Assembly: GCA_027922465.2 (NCBI GenBank)
Contig: BQMF02000136.1
Location: 558,001 to 622,000 of the forward strand
Length of the DNA stretch: 64,000 nt
Direction: 5' to 3'
Source: Turritopsis dohrnii
Taxonomy: Eukaryota > Cnidaria > Hydrozoa > Anthoathecata > Oceaniidae
Below the pieces are notes generated by a model. That model was not told the origin of the DNA, searched no databases, and worked only from the letters and a program-made list of their open reading frames with translations. The translations under genes were made by a program, and so were the position numbers. Shown here piece after piece: positions 11,201 to 22,501 of this stretch. The stretch's first letter is position 1. Each line of letters starts with the position of its first letter.

Positions 11201-14200
11201 TCGAAAGTTCTTCAAATTTCATGAAATTTTGCATGGATTACAATTGAAAGGTACTGATTTCAAATTTGACAGTCATTTTGTCAGATTTGACTAAAATTGG
11301 ACAATTGGGGCCAAATTTGGACCAAATTTCGAAAGTTCTTCAAATTTCATGAAATTTTGCATGAATTACAATTGAAAGGTGCTGATTTCAAATTTGACAG
11401 TCATTTTGTCAGAATTGACTAAAATTGGACAATTTGGTCAAAATTTGGACCAAATATCGAAAGTTCTTCAAATTTCATGAAATTTTGCATGGATTACAAT
11501 TGAAAGGTACTGATTTCAAATTTGACAGTCAATTTGTCAGAATTGACTAAAATTGAACAATTTGGGCCAAATTTGGACCAAATTTCGAAAGTTCTTCAAA
11601 TTTCATGAAATTTTGCATGGATTACAATTGAAAGGTACTGATTTCAAATTTGACAGTCAATTTGTCAGAATTGACTAAAATTGGACAATTTGGGCCAAAT
11701 TTGGACCAAATATCGAAAGTTCTTCAAATTTCATGAAATTTTGCATGGATTACAATTGAAAGGTACTGATTTCAAATTTGACAGTCATTTTGTCAGATTT
11801 GACTAAAATTGGACAATTGGGGCCAAATTTGGACCAAATTTCGAAAGTTCTTCAAATTTCATGAAATTTTGCATGGATTACAATTGAAAGGTGCTGATTT
11901 CAATTATGGCAATCATTTTGTCAGATTTGACTAAAATTGGACAATTTGGGCCAAATTTGGACCAAATTTCGAAAGTCTTTCAAATTTCATGAAATTTTGC
12001 ATGGATTACAATTGAAAGGTGCTGTTTACAAATTTGGCAGTCATTTTCTAAAATTGGACAATTTGGGCCAAATTTGGACCAAATTTTGAAAAATCTTCAA
12101 TTTTCATGAATAAACATCATGCACAAGGTATTGGTGAACTGTTTTTCTGGCCCCGAAACATCATAGTGAATTGCAAAGCTGTCAAGATTAAGTTAAATAA
12201 ATTAAAGAAGGGAGTAATTTGATGAATTCCAGACTGTATCAAATTATTAGTCAGTGTATATGTCATTCAGATATCTTGAAATTTAGCCTAAAGCAATTTT
12301 CTCAAGGGCTGATGCGGAAATTGTTCAAGCCTAATGGCTTCTAGTTTGATATCATTTAAAAATTACAGTCCTTGAACCGTGTTAATTAAAGCACACTTTG
12401 AGAAAGTCTCTTCGGCCATTCACGTTAATTTGTGACCGTGTTAATTTGTAATAGTCCGCCTGTTAATTTCGTGTAATAAGGTAGATGAAATAGATAAAGA
12501 ACATGAAATAAAATGAAGTAAAAGAATAATTACATACACAACATTTAAGAATATATACACAACATTTGAGAATGTAACACAACAGTTGAGAATATATACA
12601 TTGATACCATGATCATGAAATTTTTCAAATATACATTTATGATTCCATGACTTTAAAAATATAGAAAGCAACAGTGGAAATTATTTTTTTAATTTTTTAT
12701 TCTTGTTGACAATTTACTGTATAATACTAGACTAGTTAGTAGCTAAAGCTAAAATGCCCCGCCTCAAGCTTCAGTCTGTCTCCAAAAAATCATAATTATC
12801 ATGGATTAGACAATAGAGCTCTTTTACGTGTCTTTTACGTGAAATCGGTTTACGTGTCGCACGTTAATATTTTAAGGACTAGTTAATAAAACTTTTAAAG
12901 ATTGAAATGGAAATATAAAACATCCGAAATAACTTCCAAAAGTAGTAAAAGGTTATAAAAGAATAAGAATTTGATGAAATAATATTAAAAATACCCTTTT
13001 ATGCATTTGTTTAGCATGAAGTGCTGGTCTGTCATTGTCTATTCTGAATAAACAAATGATCCGAAATGGAAACTTCCGAAATGGAAACTGACTTTCCGAA
13101 AACAGATTATCTTAATAAAAAAATAAAAAAAAAGGAGAAAATTTGCCAACACTTCGCCTAGGTCGTGAAGCTACAGAGCCCCTTGCGGGGCAATTATAGC
13201 CTACTATTTTAGTTAAACTGTGGATCCCCATTTGTTATTCAAATATTGCCCTTGTTTTATATTTTCACTACACACTTCCTTTGGATACACTTCCTGGGTT
13301 AAATGTTTTTAATCTTTGAAAACATCTCACTTAAATGTTATAAAATTTACTTGTAAATATTTTAATCTTTTGAATTATAATAAAATTTGTACCTCTTAAA
13401 AAAAAAATGTTATAAAAACAGATAGTGAGACCTGTAGAAAAATTTTCAGATATTGTCATCTATTTTAGGTTTAATACCTATTGCTAAGTCAGTGGGTATT
13501 GACTTGCTAGCTCCAAGGAAAAAGATTACGGTGATGTTGATGGGAAATCATTCTGCAGGAAAAAGCTCTTTCGTTAATTGGTGAGGATACTATAATTTTT
13601 TGTCCTTTTATGTAAATGGTATACTAATGTTCACATTATTTTATTGTTATTGATGACTTTAAAGCTTGTGTTTTTGTGTTGTATAGGTATGTGGAAGAGC
13701 ATATTCAGAAGACAGGCGTGGCCATCGAGACACAAGGCTTTACATTAGTAACTAGTGGCAAAAAAAGGGAATCTCTCTTGGTATGTATTTTTTTCAAATG
13801 AAATCATGAGTTTAGCAAATCTCTTTGATTACATCTTAACATTGTATGAGAATGACGAACAACTGAATATATACTGTTACTAATGCTATAAATAAGTTGA
13901 CAACAAAGCCCTGGAAACTTGGAGTCCCAAAAAAAAAAACCTCTGAAACCTTTGATGGACACAGTATCTTCATTTAGGCACAGGAGAGAGAAAACTTCTT
14001 ACACATTACTTCTTACATTTACTTAATGAGAAATGTAATCAAGGAATTATTACATTTCTCATCTAATATTTTTAATATTTATATTTTCTTTTTCCTTTGT
14101 TATTACCATGGATTTTTTTCCCTCTTTTTGGTGACCACCTTATTTGTTTAATTATATGTTATTAGGGTGGTGTTTGTAAACTTATATATAATAAATTCAT

Positions 14201-17177
14201 ATTCATTGATTGTGTGGCTGTTGTGATTTTACTTTTGTTCTTTAACCAGGGAAATGCATCTTTTCATCTATTTCCACATCTTCAACCACTTCAAGAAATT
14301 GAAGGTAATGATTATTTGAGATATTTTTCCAACCATTTCTACACATTTCTTTATTGTCTGTCTTTGCTAAGTCACTTCTTTTTACAACTCTTTCTTTTTT
14401 GCTCTGTAGGCGTGGCTGACTATTTGACAACCGAAATCTCAACTTCGAAGCAGAAAAAATTCAATTTAGTTATGTTTGTTGACACGCCGGGTTTGGTGGA
14501 CGGAGATATGCTTTATCCTTTTGATGTGAATCAGTCAATTGAGTTTCTTGGCAAGTATCATCAGGTTTATTTCAAGAAATTGCATACTTGTTGACAGTCA
14601 TTTCTTTCTATTTGTGCTTGTTTTGTTTTGTTTTTCTTTTTGTTGGTTTCTTTTATCACATTTCCCAATCCAAATTTCAAATTTAAGAAACTCACTGGAT
14701 GCACCAAAAAACAAAAATGCATATATATATGTTACTCTCATATACACTCTTACAACTAAGTAGTTGTTACTGGTCAGTGCATCTCGAATATCTAGTGTAT
14801 AATTTCTTTTATTTACAGGTGGCTTGTGCGACCTTATCTTTGTTTTCTTTGATCCTATTGGTCAAGCCCTGTGTAAGCGAACACTAAACATAGTTGGTAT
14901 GTAGAAAATATCTGACAGCAGTTACGATACCATGAAAGAGACTTAGAAAACATGCATAAGCTTACAAAGTTCTTATATGTTTTAGAACAGTTGAATGAAC
15001 GACACTCTGATCGGGTTCGCTTTTTCTTGAGCAAAGCTGATACTGCTGGAACAGAAAGTGATCGTCAAAGGGTGCTCATGCAAATTACTCAAGAACTTTG
15101 CAAGCGACCTGGATTAAATAAATGTGGATTTGATATGCCAACCATATTTGTTCCCTCACTCACTGACAAAGTATGTCTTGTTTTATTTCCACTTGGTTTT
15201 TCAATTCAGTTGATTAATTAAAAGATTTAGTAGACAGTTGCAGAATTTCTGTTTAAATAATGTGTAAAAGCAACGATGAACGTCAATTTTTTGCTTGGTC
15301 TAATTAATCTGACCTGCCATTAGGCATTTGCAATACTTTTGCTCTAATCGTTTAAGAAATCCATAAATACAGGTCTCTATAAATACAGGTCCTTAGATTG
15401 AATTCGACAGCCAAACTAAGCGTCATTTTTTATTTTTTATTTTTATTTTTTTATTTTTTCTTTTTCTATTTTTCTATGTACGATTTTGTTTTCAATTTCC
15501 ATGATTAAAATGGTCAATCACTGATAGTCACTGATTATTTCGAATTTCCTATCGGAGATTAGATGTGAAATTTAAAGAGGAAGGCATGTCTTGCTGGCAC
15601 GGTCATAACACGATACTGGAAGCAGAGATTGGGGAGGTGCCCGCAGTGGCTTTTTGATACAACACACCTTCTGCATTTTAAACATCCAAAAGGCTAAATC
15701 AAAGGTGGAATTACTGAGGTTGATTTGCAAAGTAAGGTTGGGCTAAGAGAAATTGAAATTCGTTCGAATTGGAGAGAGAGTTCGAATTTCGATTGGAGGT
15801 TCAAACCGAAGAGATTCAGCTTTAGCATGTGTTTCATAGAAATTCTTTTGTTTCTGAATTTTAGCCTGCAAGATGTGAAAACCAAATCGAGACTGTATGT
15901 AAGGAAATCGACAAGACGATTAATCAGACCATCCAAAACACGCTGAAGAAATTTGAAGTCGATTGTGTTTCTGTTAGTGATCGAATCAACGCCATCTTGG
16001 ATGAAGACAGGTATACTGGTCGAACTTATGTACTTTTTGGGAACATCCAACTTTACGGCATCTGAACTAACCACTTCTGTTTTTGATATTGCAGGACACA
16101 AGGCAACACTAACCTCCGCTCTTCAATCATCAGCTTCATGTTGTTGCTATTGACAACCGCTATTGGAATGTTTCTCGCACTTAGTTTCTTCAAATTAGAT
16201 TTCTTAAAAATTCCAGAATTAGAATCAATGTTGGTACGTTGTTGATATTATTGTGCGTTAAACGGAGAAACTTTCGAAAAAGGTTATTTTCACGGTTTAA
16301 TTTTTGATGTGGATGGATTGATGTCCTAGTAAACCTCCGAGGAAAAAAAAAACTAAAAAAAAACCTAAAACCTAGTAAAAATACACTGTATTGTCTGCTT
16401 CTAACTTTAAAACCAACTTAAACTTTAAAACCAACTCGAACACGCCATAGATTTACGCCTATACGCCCATATCAGCTTGTGGTTATGACCTTTCAACCTT
16501 TTATTTTCTTGTTAAAAGTTTGTCGAAATCTCAAAGATGGACCTGGGTACAGTGTGTAAAAATCTGTATTTATTCATTTGCGTGGTCATACTGGCCTGTT
16601 CTGTGTTGGTTATCATCATATTTAAACTTATTGTCTTAAACTTTATTAATATTTAAACTTATTGTTTTACAGATGCCTATCGAATCGTTCTGGCGTAACC
16701 TGCCATCAAAAGTAGAATTCCAAACTCGATTGACATTGGGTGTCTTAATGGCTGTCTTATTGATTTCTGTCAAAATATTTTCCAGGTTAGCGTTCACACA
16801 TACTTACATTTTTCAGGCTTATCTCTTCATATTCCAAAATCTTCATGCCCCTGTATTGTATGTATCAGGGACGACTTGATTTTATGTCTGACCACTCGTG
16901 TTTGTCTAAAGATGATAGGTTAGTTGTAATGATCTCTATGACGTCATCTGTTTGTTTTGTGCAGAACGAAACCGACACTGTCTCGGAAAAATAGAAGAAT
17001 TCTTCAAGAGAAGAAGAGCTATATTGACGTGACGGTGAAACCACAAAAGGTGAGTTGCTATCTTTTATCCTCAACTCTCCTCCTTGTAGACTTTTTACGA
17101 CGATCTTATTCTCTTCATAGGCGAAGCTTTATCAAGAGTATCTGAAACAAAGTGTCGGTGATGCTGATCTGATGTGA
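5212..17177 (+). CDS. Dynamin/EHD-like GTPase with two C-terminal transmembrane segments
   Basis: Twelve exons: 5212-5323, 13469-13580, 13687-13780, 14250-14304, 14410-14550, 14819-14896, 14986-15170, 15865-16010, 16095-16233, 16673-16785, 16965-17049, 17121-17177. They give 438 residues with consistent phases. Visible motifs are the P-loop GNHSAGKSS (about residues 63-71), the G3 motif DTPG (149-152) and SKAD in the G4 position (213-216). Together these match the dynamin superfamily and are closest to EHD/sarcalumenin ATPase-GTPases, which remodel membranes. Two hydrophobic helices (about 319-341 and 375-390) and a basic tail imply a membrane-anchored protein with no EH domain. Exon 1 is inferred: its phase-1 junction creates the expected Gly, and it is head-to-head with Derlin. 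Intron 5 uses a GC donor. AATAAA lies at 17258. I do not know a standard name for this subfamily. Confidence 0.82.
5324..6142 (+). other. First part of GTPase intron 1
   Basis: No exon was seen. A stretch at 5530-5580 (acaggcctgg, then cgcatgcc) resembles the left end of the hAT-like element at 30253-31631, and 8130-8222 resembles its right end. The Kolobok element may therefore sit inside an older hAT-like copy. Confidence 0.4.
6378..6764 (+). pseudogene. THAP-domain protein of the Kolobok-like element, truncated
   Basis: THAP domains are C2CH zinc fingers that bind transposon ends or promoters. The frame shows SYFRFPDP, the central Trp (RWLHN), the CSDHFHDECFERD signature holding the second Cys-His pair, and the closing LKPGAVPTIF, all in canonical order. 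The position of the first zinc ligand is Ser (TSLALGC), one base change from Cys, so zinc binding may be lost. Beyond the finger the frame runs only about 30 residues and lacks a transposase core. A related, more decayed THAP gene lies at 35349. It is a transposon gene rather than a host gene. Confidence 0.75.
7381..7826 (-). pseudogene. P2X7 intracellular-tail-like protein, frameshifted
   Basis: The N-terminal part (from 7826) is Ser/Asp-rich and holds an EPEYTEEELQKID motif typical of animal proteins annotated as P2X purinoceptor 7-like. After residue LENLH the frame breaks: an extra CA dinucleotide in a cacac run moves the expected W-C-x-C cluster into another frame. That frame continues (7575-7381) with CKCCKEC and CITAHPDF, matching the zinc-binding cysteine-rich ballast domain of P2X7. 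It has no channel domain. It is convergent with the THAP gene inside the same inverted repeats, which suggests both belonged to the transposon. Function in the element is unknown. Confidence 0.65.
8030..9645. other. Middle of GTPase intron 1
   Basis: No exon could be supported. It contains a stretch resembling the right end of the hAT-like family (8130-8222) and a one-ended relic of the CCGGGTGAGT MITE at 9118-9145. The rest is unremarkable AT-rich DNA. Confidence 0.5.
9647..12335 (-). mobile_element. Helentron/HINE-like element with internal tandem repeats, copy 1
   Basis: The order of parts is: a terminal hairpin (TTTCCGCGCTTTTAAGCG, then TAGGAAA) near 9653, a short TCTA microsatellite (9695-9713), a block with gtccgttcggatttcgga, 18 units of 128 bp, then a unique flank to about 12335. 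An inverted second copy with the same parts lies at 18072-18807. A hairpin near one end, no terminal inverted repeats, a microsatellite and central tandem repeats are the features of non-autonomous Helentrons (the DINE-1/HINE group). No Rep/helicase is present. The superfamily is inferred from structure alone. Confidence 0.6.
9842..12130. repeat. 128-bp tandem repeat, about 18 units
   Basis: The word ggt(g/a)ctgattt recurs at 9842, 9970, 10098 and on to 12018, exactly 17 periods of 128 bp without net indel. Units differ by point changes (ggtgctg or ggtactg, tttgggcc, ttggggcc or tttggtca) that recur in patterned order, implying multi-unit duplications. Each unit holds internal near-repeats of aaatttgg and aaattgg. 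The unit is AT-rich and non-coding. Confidence 0.95.
12336..13468. other. End of GTPase intron 1
   Basis: No exon was seen. 12380-12460 carries several short gttaattt words. 13030-13110 (attctgaataaacaaa, then gactttccgaaaac) is a fragment of the same block found in both Helentron-like copies. Confidence 0.5.
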
Positions 17178-17871
17178 AGAACGATTGAAAATATAAAAGG
17201 ATAGCAATTCTTTTCCACGAGTCACAATAGTTTAGAATCTTATAATCTATGAATTGAAATAAATTCTTTTTCTTTAGAAATACATTTTCTCTTTTTTTCC
17301 TCGATGATATTCCTTGACAATATTTTCTGTCACTTTTTTTTTCAAGATTACTGATTCGAACGAGTCGAGAATATTTCATGTTATGTGATTTTATACATTT
17401 GCATTACTCGAGATTTTAATGATGAAAACGAACACACTAGTGATTCTTGCTTATCGAAGAGTCCTCGGTTCGAAGTTGGGAAATTTTAATTCATCTGTTT
17501 TGTTCCGAGCTTTGAATCAACGAAATAGTTTCATGATTTTTATGATGAGTATGATCTAGTCTTCCAATTTATTTAAAAAATTTTTAAGGTAGAAAATCTC
17601 ATTTAAGCATTAAGACATTTTTTTAGATAATATTAAGTTATTTAACTGACAATTTTTTATTACCTTCCCTAAAAAGATTAGAAGAATCCACTATCATTTT
17701 TCATCATTATCGGATATACAGTCGAGTCCCGTTATCTTGGACTTTCAATGGACTCGGTAAAAAGCTTATTTAAAAATATAGATTCGGAAAATGAAATGTA
17801 TTTTTAAAATCTACAAGAAAAGAACTAGGTTACGACGGACATCATGGCTCCGATTATGGATCAATGTAATC
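17178..17871. other. 3' flank of the GTPase gene
   Basis: AATAAA at 17258-17263 is the likely polyadenylation signal, about 80 bp after the stop. At 17717 a tacagtcgagtcccgttatc end resembles the TA-flanked pogo-like MITE in Ku70 intron 3. No other feature was seen. Confidence 0.5.
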
Positions 17872-18071
17872 TTAAGGCTGAAATACACTATCGTTTTTCA
17901 ATTATCATTTTACAATGATAATTGAAAAATGACAGTGTATTCAGAAAAAAATGTCATTTTTTATACTCTCATTTTCAATGACATTGAAAAACTAGAAGCC
18001 ATTCTCTACAACTGTGCCAATTTTTATGCTTTAATCACCATTTGAAGTAACGCTGTGCTTATTTACCTGAC

Positions 18072-18807
18072 TATAGGCTTGAACAATTTCTGCATCAGCC
18101 CCTGAGAAAATTGTTTTAGGCTAATTTTCAAGATATCTGAATGACTTGTACACTGACTAATAATTTGATACAGTCTGGAATTCATCAAATTACTCCCTTC
18201 TTTAATTTAACTTAATCTTGACAGCTTTGCAATTCACTATGATGTTTCGGGGCCAGAAAAACAGTTCACCAATATCTTGTGCATGATGTTTATTCATGAA
18301 AATAGAAGATTTTTCGAAATTTGGTCCAAATTTGGCCAGAATTGAAATCAGCACCTTTCAAATGTAATCCATGCAAAATTTCATGAAATTTGAAGAACTT
18401 TCGAAATTTGGTCCAAATTTGGCCCAAAATTGTCCAATTTTAGTCAATTCTGACAAAATGACTCTCAAATTCGAAATCAGCACCTTTCAAATGTAATCCA
18501 TGCAAAATTTCATGAAATTTGAAGAACTTTCGAAATTTGGTCCAAATTTGGCCCAAATTGTCCAATTTTAGTCAATTCTGACAAAATGACTGTCAGATTT
18601 GAAATCAGCATCTTGTCTAAATTGCCCAATTTTAGTCAAACCTGTCCTAAGTTCCTAGCATAGGTCAGTCATTAACTATTCTGAATAAACAAACAGTCCG
18701 AAATCCGAACGGACTTTCCGAAAACGACGAAAAACTGTGACAGAGATAGATAGATAGAATTTGTAAACCAAACAATTTCCTACGCTATAAGCGCGGAAAT
18801 TGAATGA
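18072..18807 (+). mobile_element. Helentron/HINE-like element, copy 2 (inverted relative to copy 1)
   Basis: This matches 9647-12335 in reverse complement from the unique flank (caatttctgcatcagccc) through about 2.5 units of the 128-bp repeat, the gtccgaaatccgaac block, an agatagatagata tract and the terminal hairpin at 18778-18800. It differs from copy 1 mainly in having about 2.5 rather than 18 repeat units. Confidence 0.75.
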
Positions 18808-18839
18808 TAAGTTGAACATGTTCAACTTTTAATTTTTCA

Positions 18840-20565
18840 ATGTCATTTTTTTTCTATTGTTTCGTATCGAATTCGTACATCATCGCAAAATACTTCAAAG
18901 GCATCTTCTGGAAAGACGCAGAACCAATGCCAGATGTTCATCCAACTCCGATGGCAAACCCTTTCACAGGAGAAGAGATACTGAAAGCTGTTTACAAAAT
19001 GAAAACCAACAAATCGCCAGGCTGTGATGATGTACCTGTAGAGTTAGTAAAATATGCTCCAATTGAAATATTTCAACATATCGCAGATATTTACAACAAA
19101 ATCGCAACTCATGGGGAATGTCCGAGAGAGATCAACCACGGCATCCTTGTACCGCTACAAAAGCCTGGTAAAGCAAGAGGACCCATGTCAAACCTACGCC
19201 CAATTACCCTTATCTACGCTGAGAAAGATTCTAGCCGTCGTCATGATGAGCCGCGTTGGTAAAAAAATGGATAGAGAGACTCCCATCACGCAACAGCATA
19301 TCGGAAAGGAAGATCCACAACCGAGCATGTATTTGCTACTAAGATTGTCATCGAACGTACAATTACATCGAAAAACGAAGCAGTCTACCTCACTCTACTT
19401 GACATGAGCAAAGCTTTCGACAGCATCCGTAGAAAAGATCTCATCCAACATCTTCAGAACACCGTCAATCAAGATGAGCTGCACATCATGAAGAAGATGC
19501 TCGAAGTATCATTGACCGTCAGATGCAGAAACAGCACAAGCGAAACTTTCCCTACTGACACTGGAGCCCCCCAAGGCGATTGTGCAAGTGCCAACAGTTT
19601 TACACACTATCTCGCGAAATCCCTGTGCAGTCATAATCCAACAATACTCGACCATCAGTACTATCAACAAGCTATCGTCAACAATGAGATCCCTGACCAG
19701 TTAGCTGAGCACAACTACTCTTCATGCACTCAAGTGAAGCACATCAACATCAATATGGAGTACGCTGACGACTTGAGCAAGATCACCAGCGACCACAACA
19801 ATATTAGGCGATACGAACATGAACAGCCGATTAAACTGGGAGCAAAGGGGCTCCAAGTAAACGAAACCAAGACGGAGAGATATATTATCACCAGAAAGCA
19901 TCAAGAATGGAAGAAATGCAAGCTGCTCGGTACTCTACTTGACACTGACAAAGACATCAAACGGCGTAAAATACTATCCATCAACGCTGCAAACAACCTC
20001 AAACTGTTCTTCGAGAATAATAAACTGTCAACAGCCACAAAAACGTAGAGCCAATATTTCTGTATAACTCGGAGACATGGACATTAACCAAAACGCAAGA
20101 ACAATCTATTGACGCGTTTCAACGGAGACTCCTCAGAAAGTATGTGTTCAATGTGAAATGGCCGAAAACCATGAGTAATGAAGCAGTTTATAAACGATCA
20201 AAAGTGGAGCCATGGAAAAAGAAGATCACCCTACGTAGACTCAAATGGTTCGGTAAAGTAACGAATCTCCCTGAAGAAATACCAGCTCAACAAGCGCTGA
20301 GATATGGACTGGCCGAATACCCTAAACCACGTGGGAAACCAAAAACAACATGGATTTCCAAGGTCAAAGAAGATTTATCTAAAATGAACTTAACATGGGA
20401 GGAAGCTGTGAATATAGCAAAAGCAAACCTGACAGTATGGAATAACACAATCGATGAACATTTAAAGACTATTCAAAATCTTTTGTATGTAAATCTTCTA
20501 TGCGTACTTAGGTTGTGTAAATTTCTATTTACGGAATAAACCTATTGAATGAATGAATGAATGTA
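18840..20565 (+). mobile_element. Non-LTR retrotransposon, 5'-truncated and frameshifted
   Basis: Reverse-transcriptase blocks occur in order across several frames: FWKDAEPMPD then NKSPGCDDVPVELVKY (18900-19050), LRPITL (19195), DMSKAFDSI (19404), GAPQGD (19562) and YADDLSKI (19760). A C-terminal piece follows with LRRLKWFGKV and RGKPKTTW (20144-20400). It ends in aataaacctattgaatgaatgaatgaatg, a typical short tandem LINE tail. At least two frameshifts and the missing endonuclease make it dead. It resembles RTE-type elements; the exact clade is not certain. Confidence 0.82.
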
Positions 20566-20722
20566 TCGAATCTATTGTTTTCGCGCACGTGTTCGTTAGA
20601 CGCGATGTGATTTTAGACACTTACATAAACAAAAATAATATATTGAAGACTTTTACACGCGAAAATGAGGACGCAAAAAGCAACTGAAACATTTATTGAA
20701 ATTTGAGGGAGTCAACCAAGTT

Positions 20723-20990
20723 TTAATCGCATGTAAATTGCTTCGCAAAATTCAAGGATGAACTGGGCCAATGTGCTTTAACTTGAACAGGGATTGGGTC
20801 TCGTATTTTTTTCGTAATATCACTGTCTATGAGATGAAGCAGCACATCGAAAATATTCGGTGGCATTCTTAAAAATCTCGTATATTCTGCGATTTCCCCC
20901 ACACGTAATTCATGCATGAGGGTATTATAGATGCCAAGTTCATTTCGTCTATTTAGCCAACGACAGCAGCTGCTGTTTCTTCCTCAGGGT
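20723..20990 (-). pseudogene. Harbinger transposase relic, N-terminal part
   Basis: The minus-strand frame reads CCRWLNRRNELGIYNTLM, then ELR, then FLRMPPNIFDVLLHLI, then DPIP. This is the order seen at the start of HARBI1-type transposases, before the DDE catalytic domain. The frame closes at 20723 and the DDE domain is gone. It sits just inside the right terminal repeat of the 17875-21110 element and identifies that element as Harbinger. Confidence 0.7.
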
Positions 20991-21113
20991 CCATGTTTGT
21001 AATTTTCAATGATAGTGTATTCGCTCAAAAAGTTTTAATTTTCAATGTCATTGGAATGTATCATTGAAAAATGATCATTGAAAAATGATAGTGTATTTGT
21101 ATTTCAGCCTTTA

Positions 21114-22501
21114 CAAACACTGTGGGATAACCATGGTTGATTAAAAATGATGTCAAAAGATGGCTCCACCGATCATTAACATTCAACTCTTAGAACTTTA
21201 TAAAGCACAACTTTGGAATGGGTCTTGCGAATCGAGTTACCATGCCAACATACCTGTATGAAAAACGTTTCACAAATACACAAATACAAAGCTTCGATAA
21301 CCAAACACAATTGTACCAATTTAGCAAACAATGTTTTAAGGAACTTCCAACATTCAAGGGATATCGTATATATCATGTTTCTCAACCCTGAATTCGGAGT
21401 GACACTCATGTCCAGTTTCGAATTCCGAGGCTTGTTCAACTCGTATAAAAGAGTTCTCCAATAAATCCATCCGCAGAACCCCGTATTTCTATTGCATATT
21501 TCTTTGAATTTGAAATTGTTTACTTTTTCTGCATTAAAGCGACCACTATGAAATTGTTTTTGTAGTAAAGTAACACACTCGCAAACACATGATGTAAACG
21601 TGGCATAGTTACAGTAATCTTACAACTTTCCTCTTCTCCTTCTTGTTAATGGATCTTAAATCATTCTAATTATGACGATAGGTTGGATTTATTGGATTTC
21701 TACGAAAGCAAAAAAGACATAACAACCGGCGTACAGAAATTTTTTGCGCACAGGAACGAAAAAAGAACAAAAGAATAATTAGTAAAAATCACTCTCTTTC
21801 TCTAGCATTCGTCCATTCCGTATCTGTCCGAGGAAAATTTTCCAAAAGTAGAAACTCGCCTTGAAGAAAAACAACAAAAAGTGATAAAACTGAACAAAAC
21901 ATTAGGTTCTAACCCCGCTATCTCCTGAATTTAGGATTACAAGATTTTTAATCGTTCACCACAGAGCAAAAAGTATGCATCTAACACATAATGAAGATAT
22001 CCAGTTATAAATTAAGACAGTCTAATTCGACATGAAAGTGTGATTGATGTGTCAGAAAGTTGATACGATCGTCTACGACTCGTAGTCCAACAAGTGAAGG
22101 TTTTAAGTGATGTTGTTGATTTTTTGTGTTATTAGCAGTTTCCTGGCATTTCTTTCCACCAATTTCAGAAATGTAGTCAAGGAATGTGCATAAGGATAAC
22201 AGCACCCGAAGAGTTTCTTCAAAATTTTTATATACCCTGTGAACATTGTGTTTTAAACAAAAAACCTCATTCATCTTCAAAACCAACCTTCTGTCATATT
22301 TTCTTTCTACTATCACGAAAAAGAGTCCTGTAAATAATACAGACCAGACTAACTGACATACGGTTAGAGGTATGCAAAATCTGAATGTAAGTTTGATAAC
22401 AGGTCTAGATCTAGATCTAGATCAGCAGTAAAGTATCAGCAGAGATGAATCTGACTACTACCTCTAGATCCACCTCTAGCCACTCAGAAGCATGACAAAG
22501 A
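21114..22501. other. Gene-free DNA between the Harbinger element and the VNTR
   Basis: Frames up to about 100 codons occur on both strands (for example 21176-21439 and 22005-22316), but none shows a known motif or splice context. A short tctagatctagatctagat tract lies near 22405. Confidence 0.45.

Larger units (their letters stand above)
17875..21110. mobile_element. PIF/Harbinger transposon with nested insertions
   Basis: The left end AGGCTGAAATACACTATC and the matching complementary right end are flanked by TTA (17872-17874 and 21111-21113), the three-base target typical of Harbinger. A relic of the transposase N-terminus lies at 20723-20990. An inverted Helentron-like copy (18072-18807) and a LINE (about 18840-20565) interrupt the interior. 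The terminal repeats are themselves rich in palindromic ttcaatgat words. Confidence 0.8.

Noticed and set aside
9842..12130. Possible CRISPR-like array
   Set aside because: It consists of contiguous 128-bp units with no unique spacers, in animal DNA; it is a satellite inside a transposon.
14819..14887. Exon 6 of the GTPase read in the frame that follows the GT donor at 14565
   Set aside because: It gives an early stop and destroys the CDLIFVFFDP motif; the GC donor keeps the domain intact.
21176..21464. Overlapping 80-codon frames on both strands
   Set aside because: No motif, splice context or homology was recognised.
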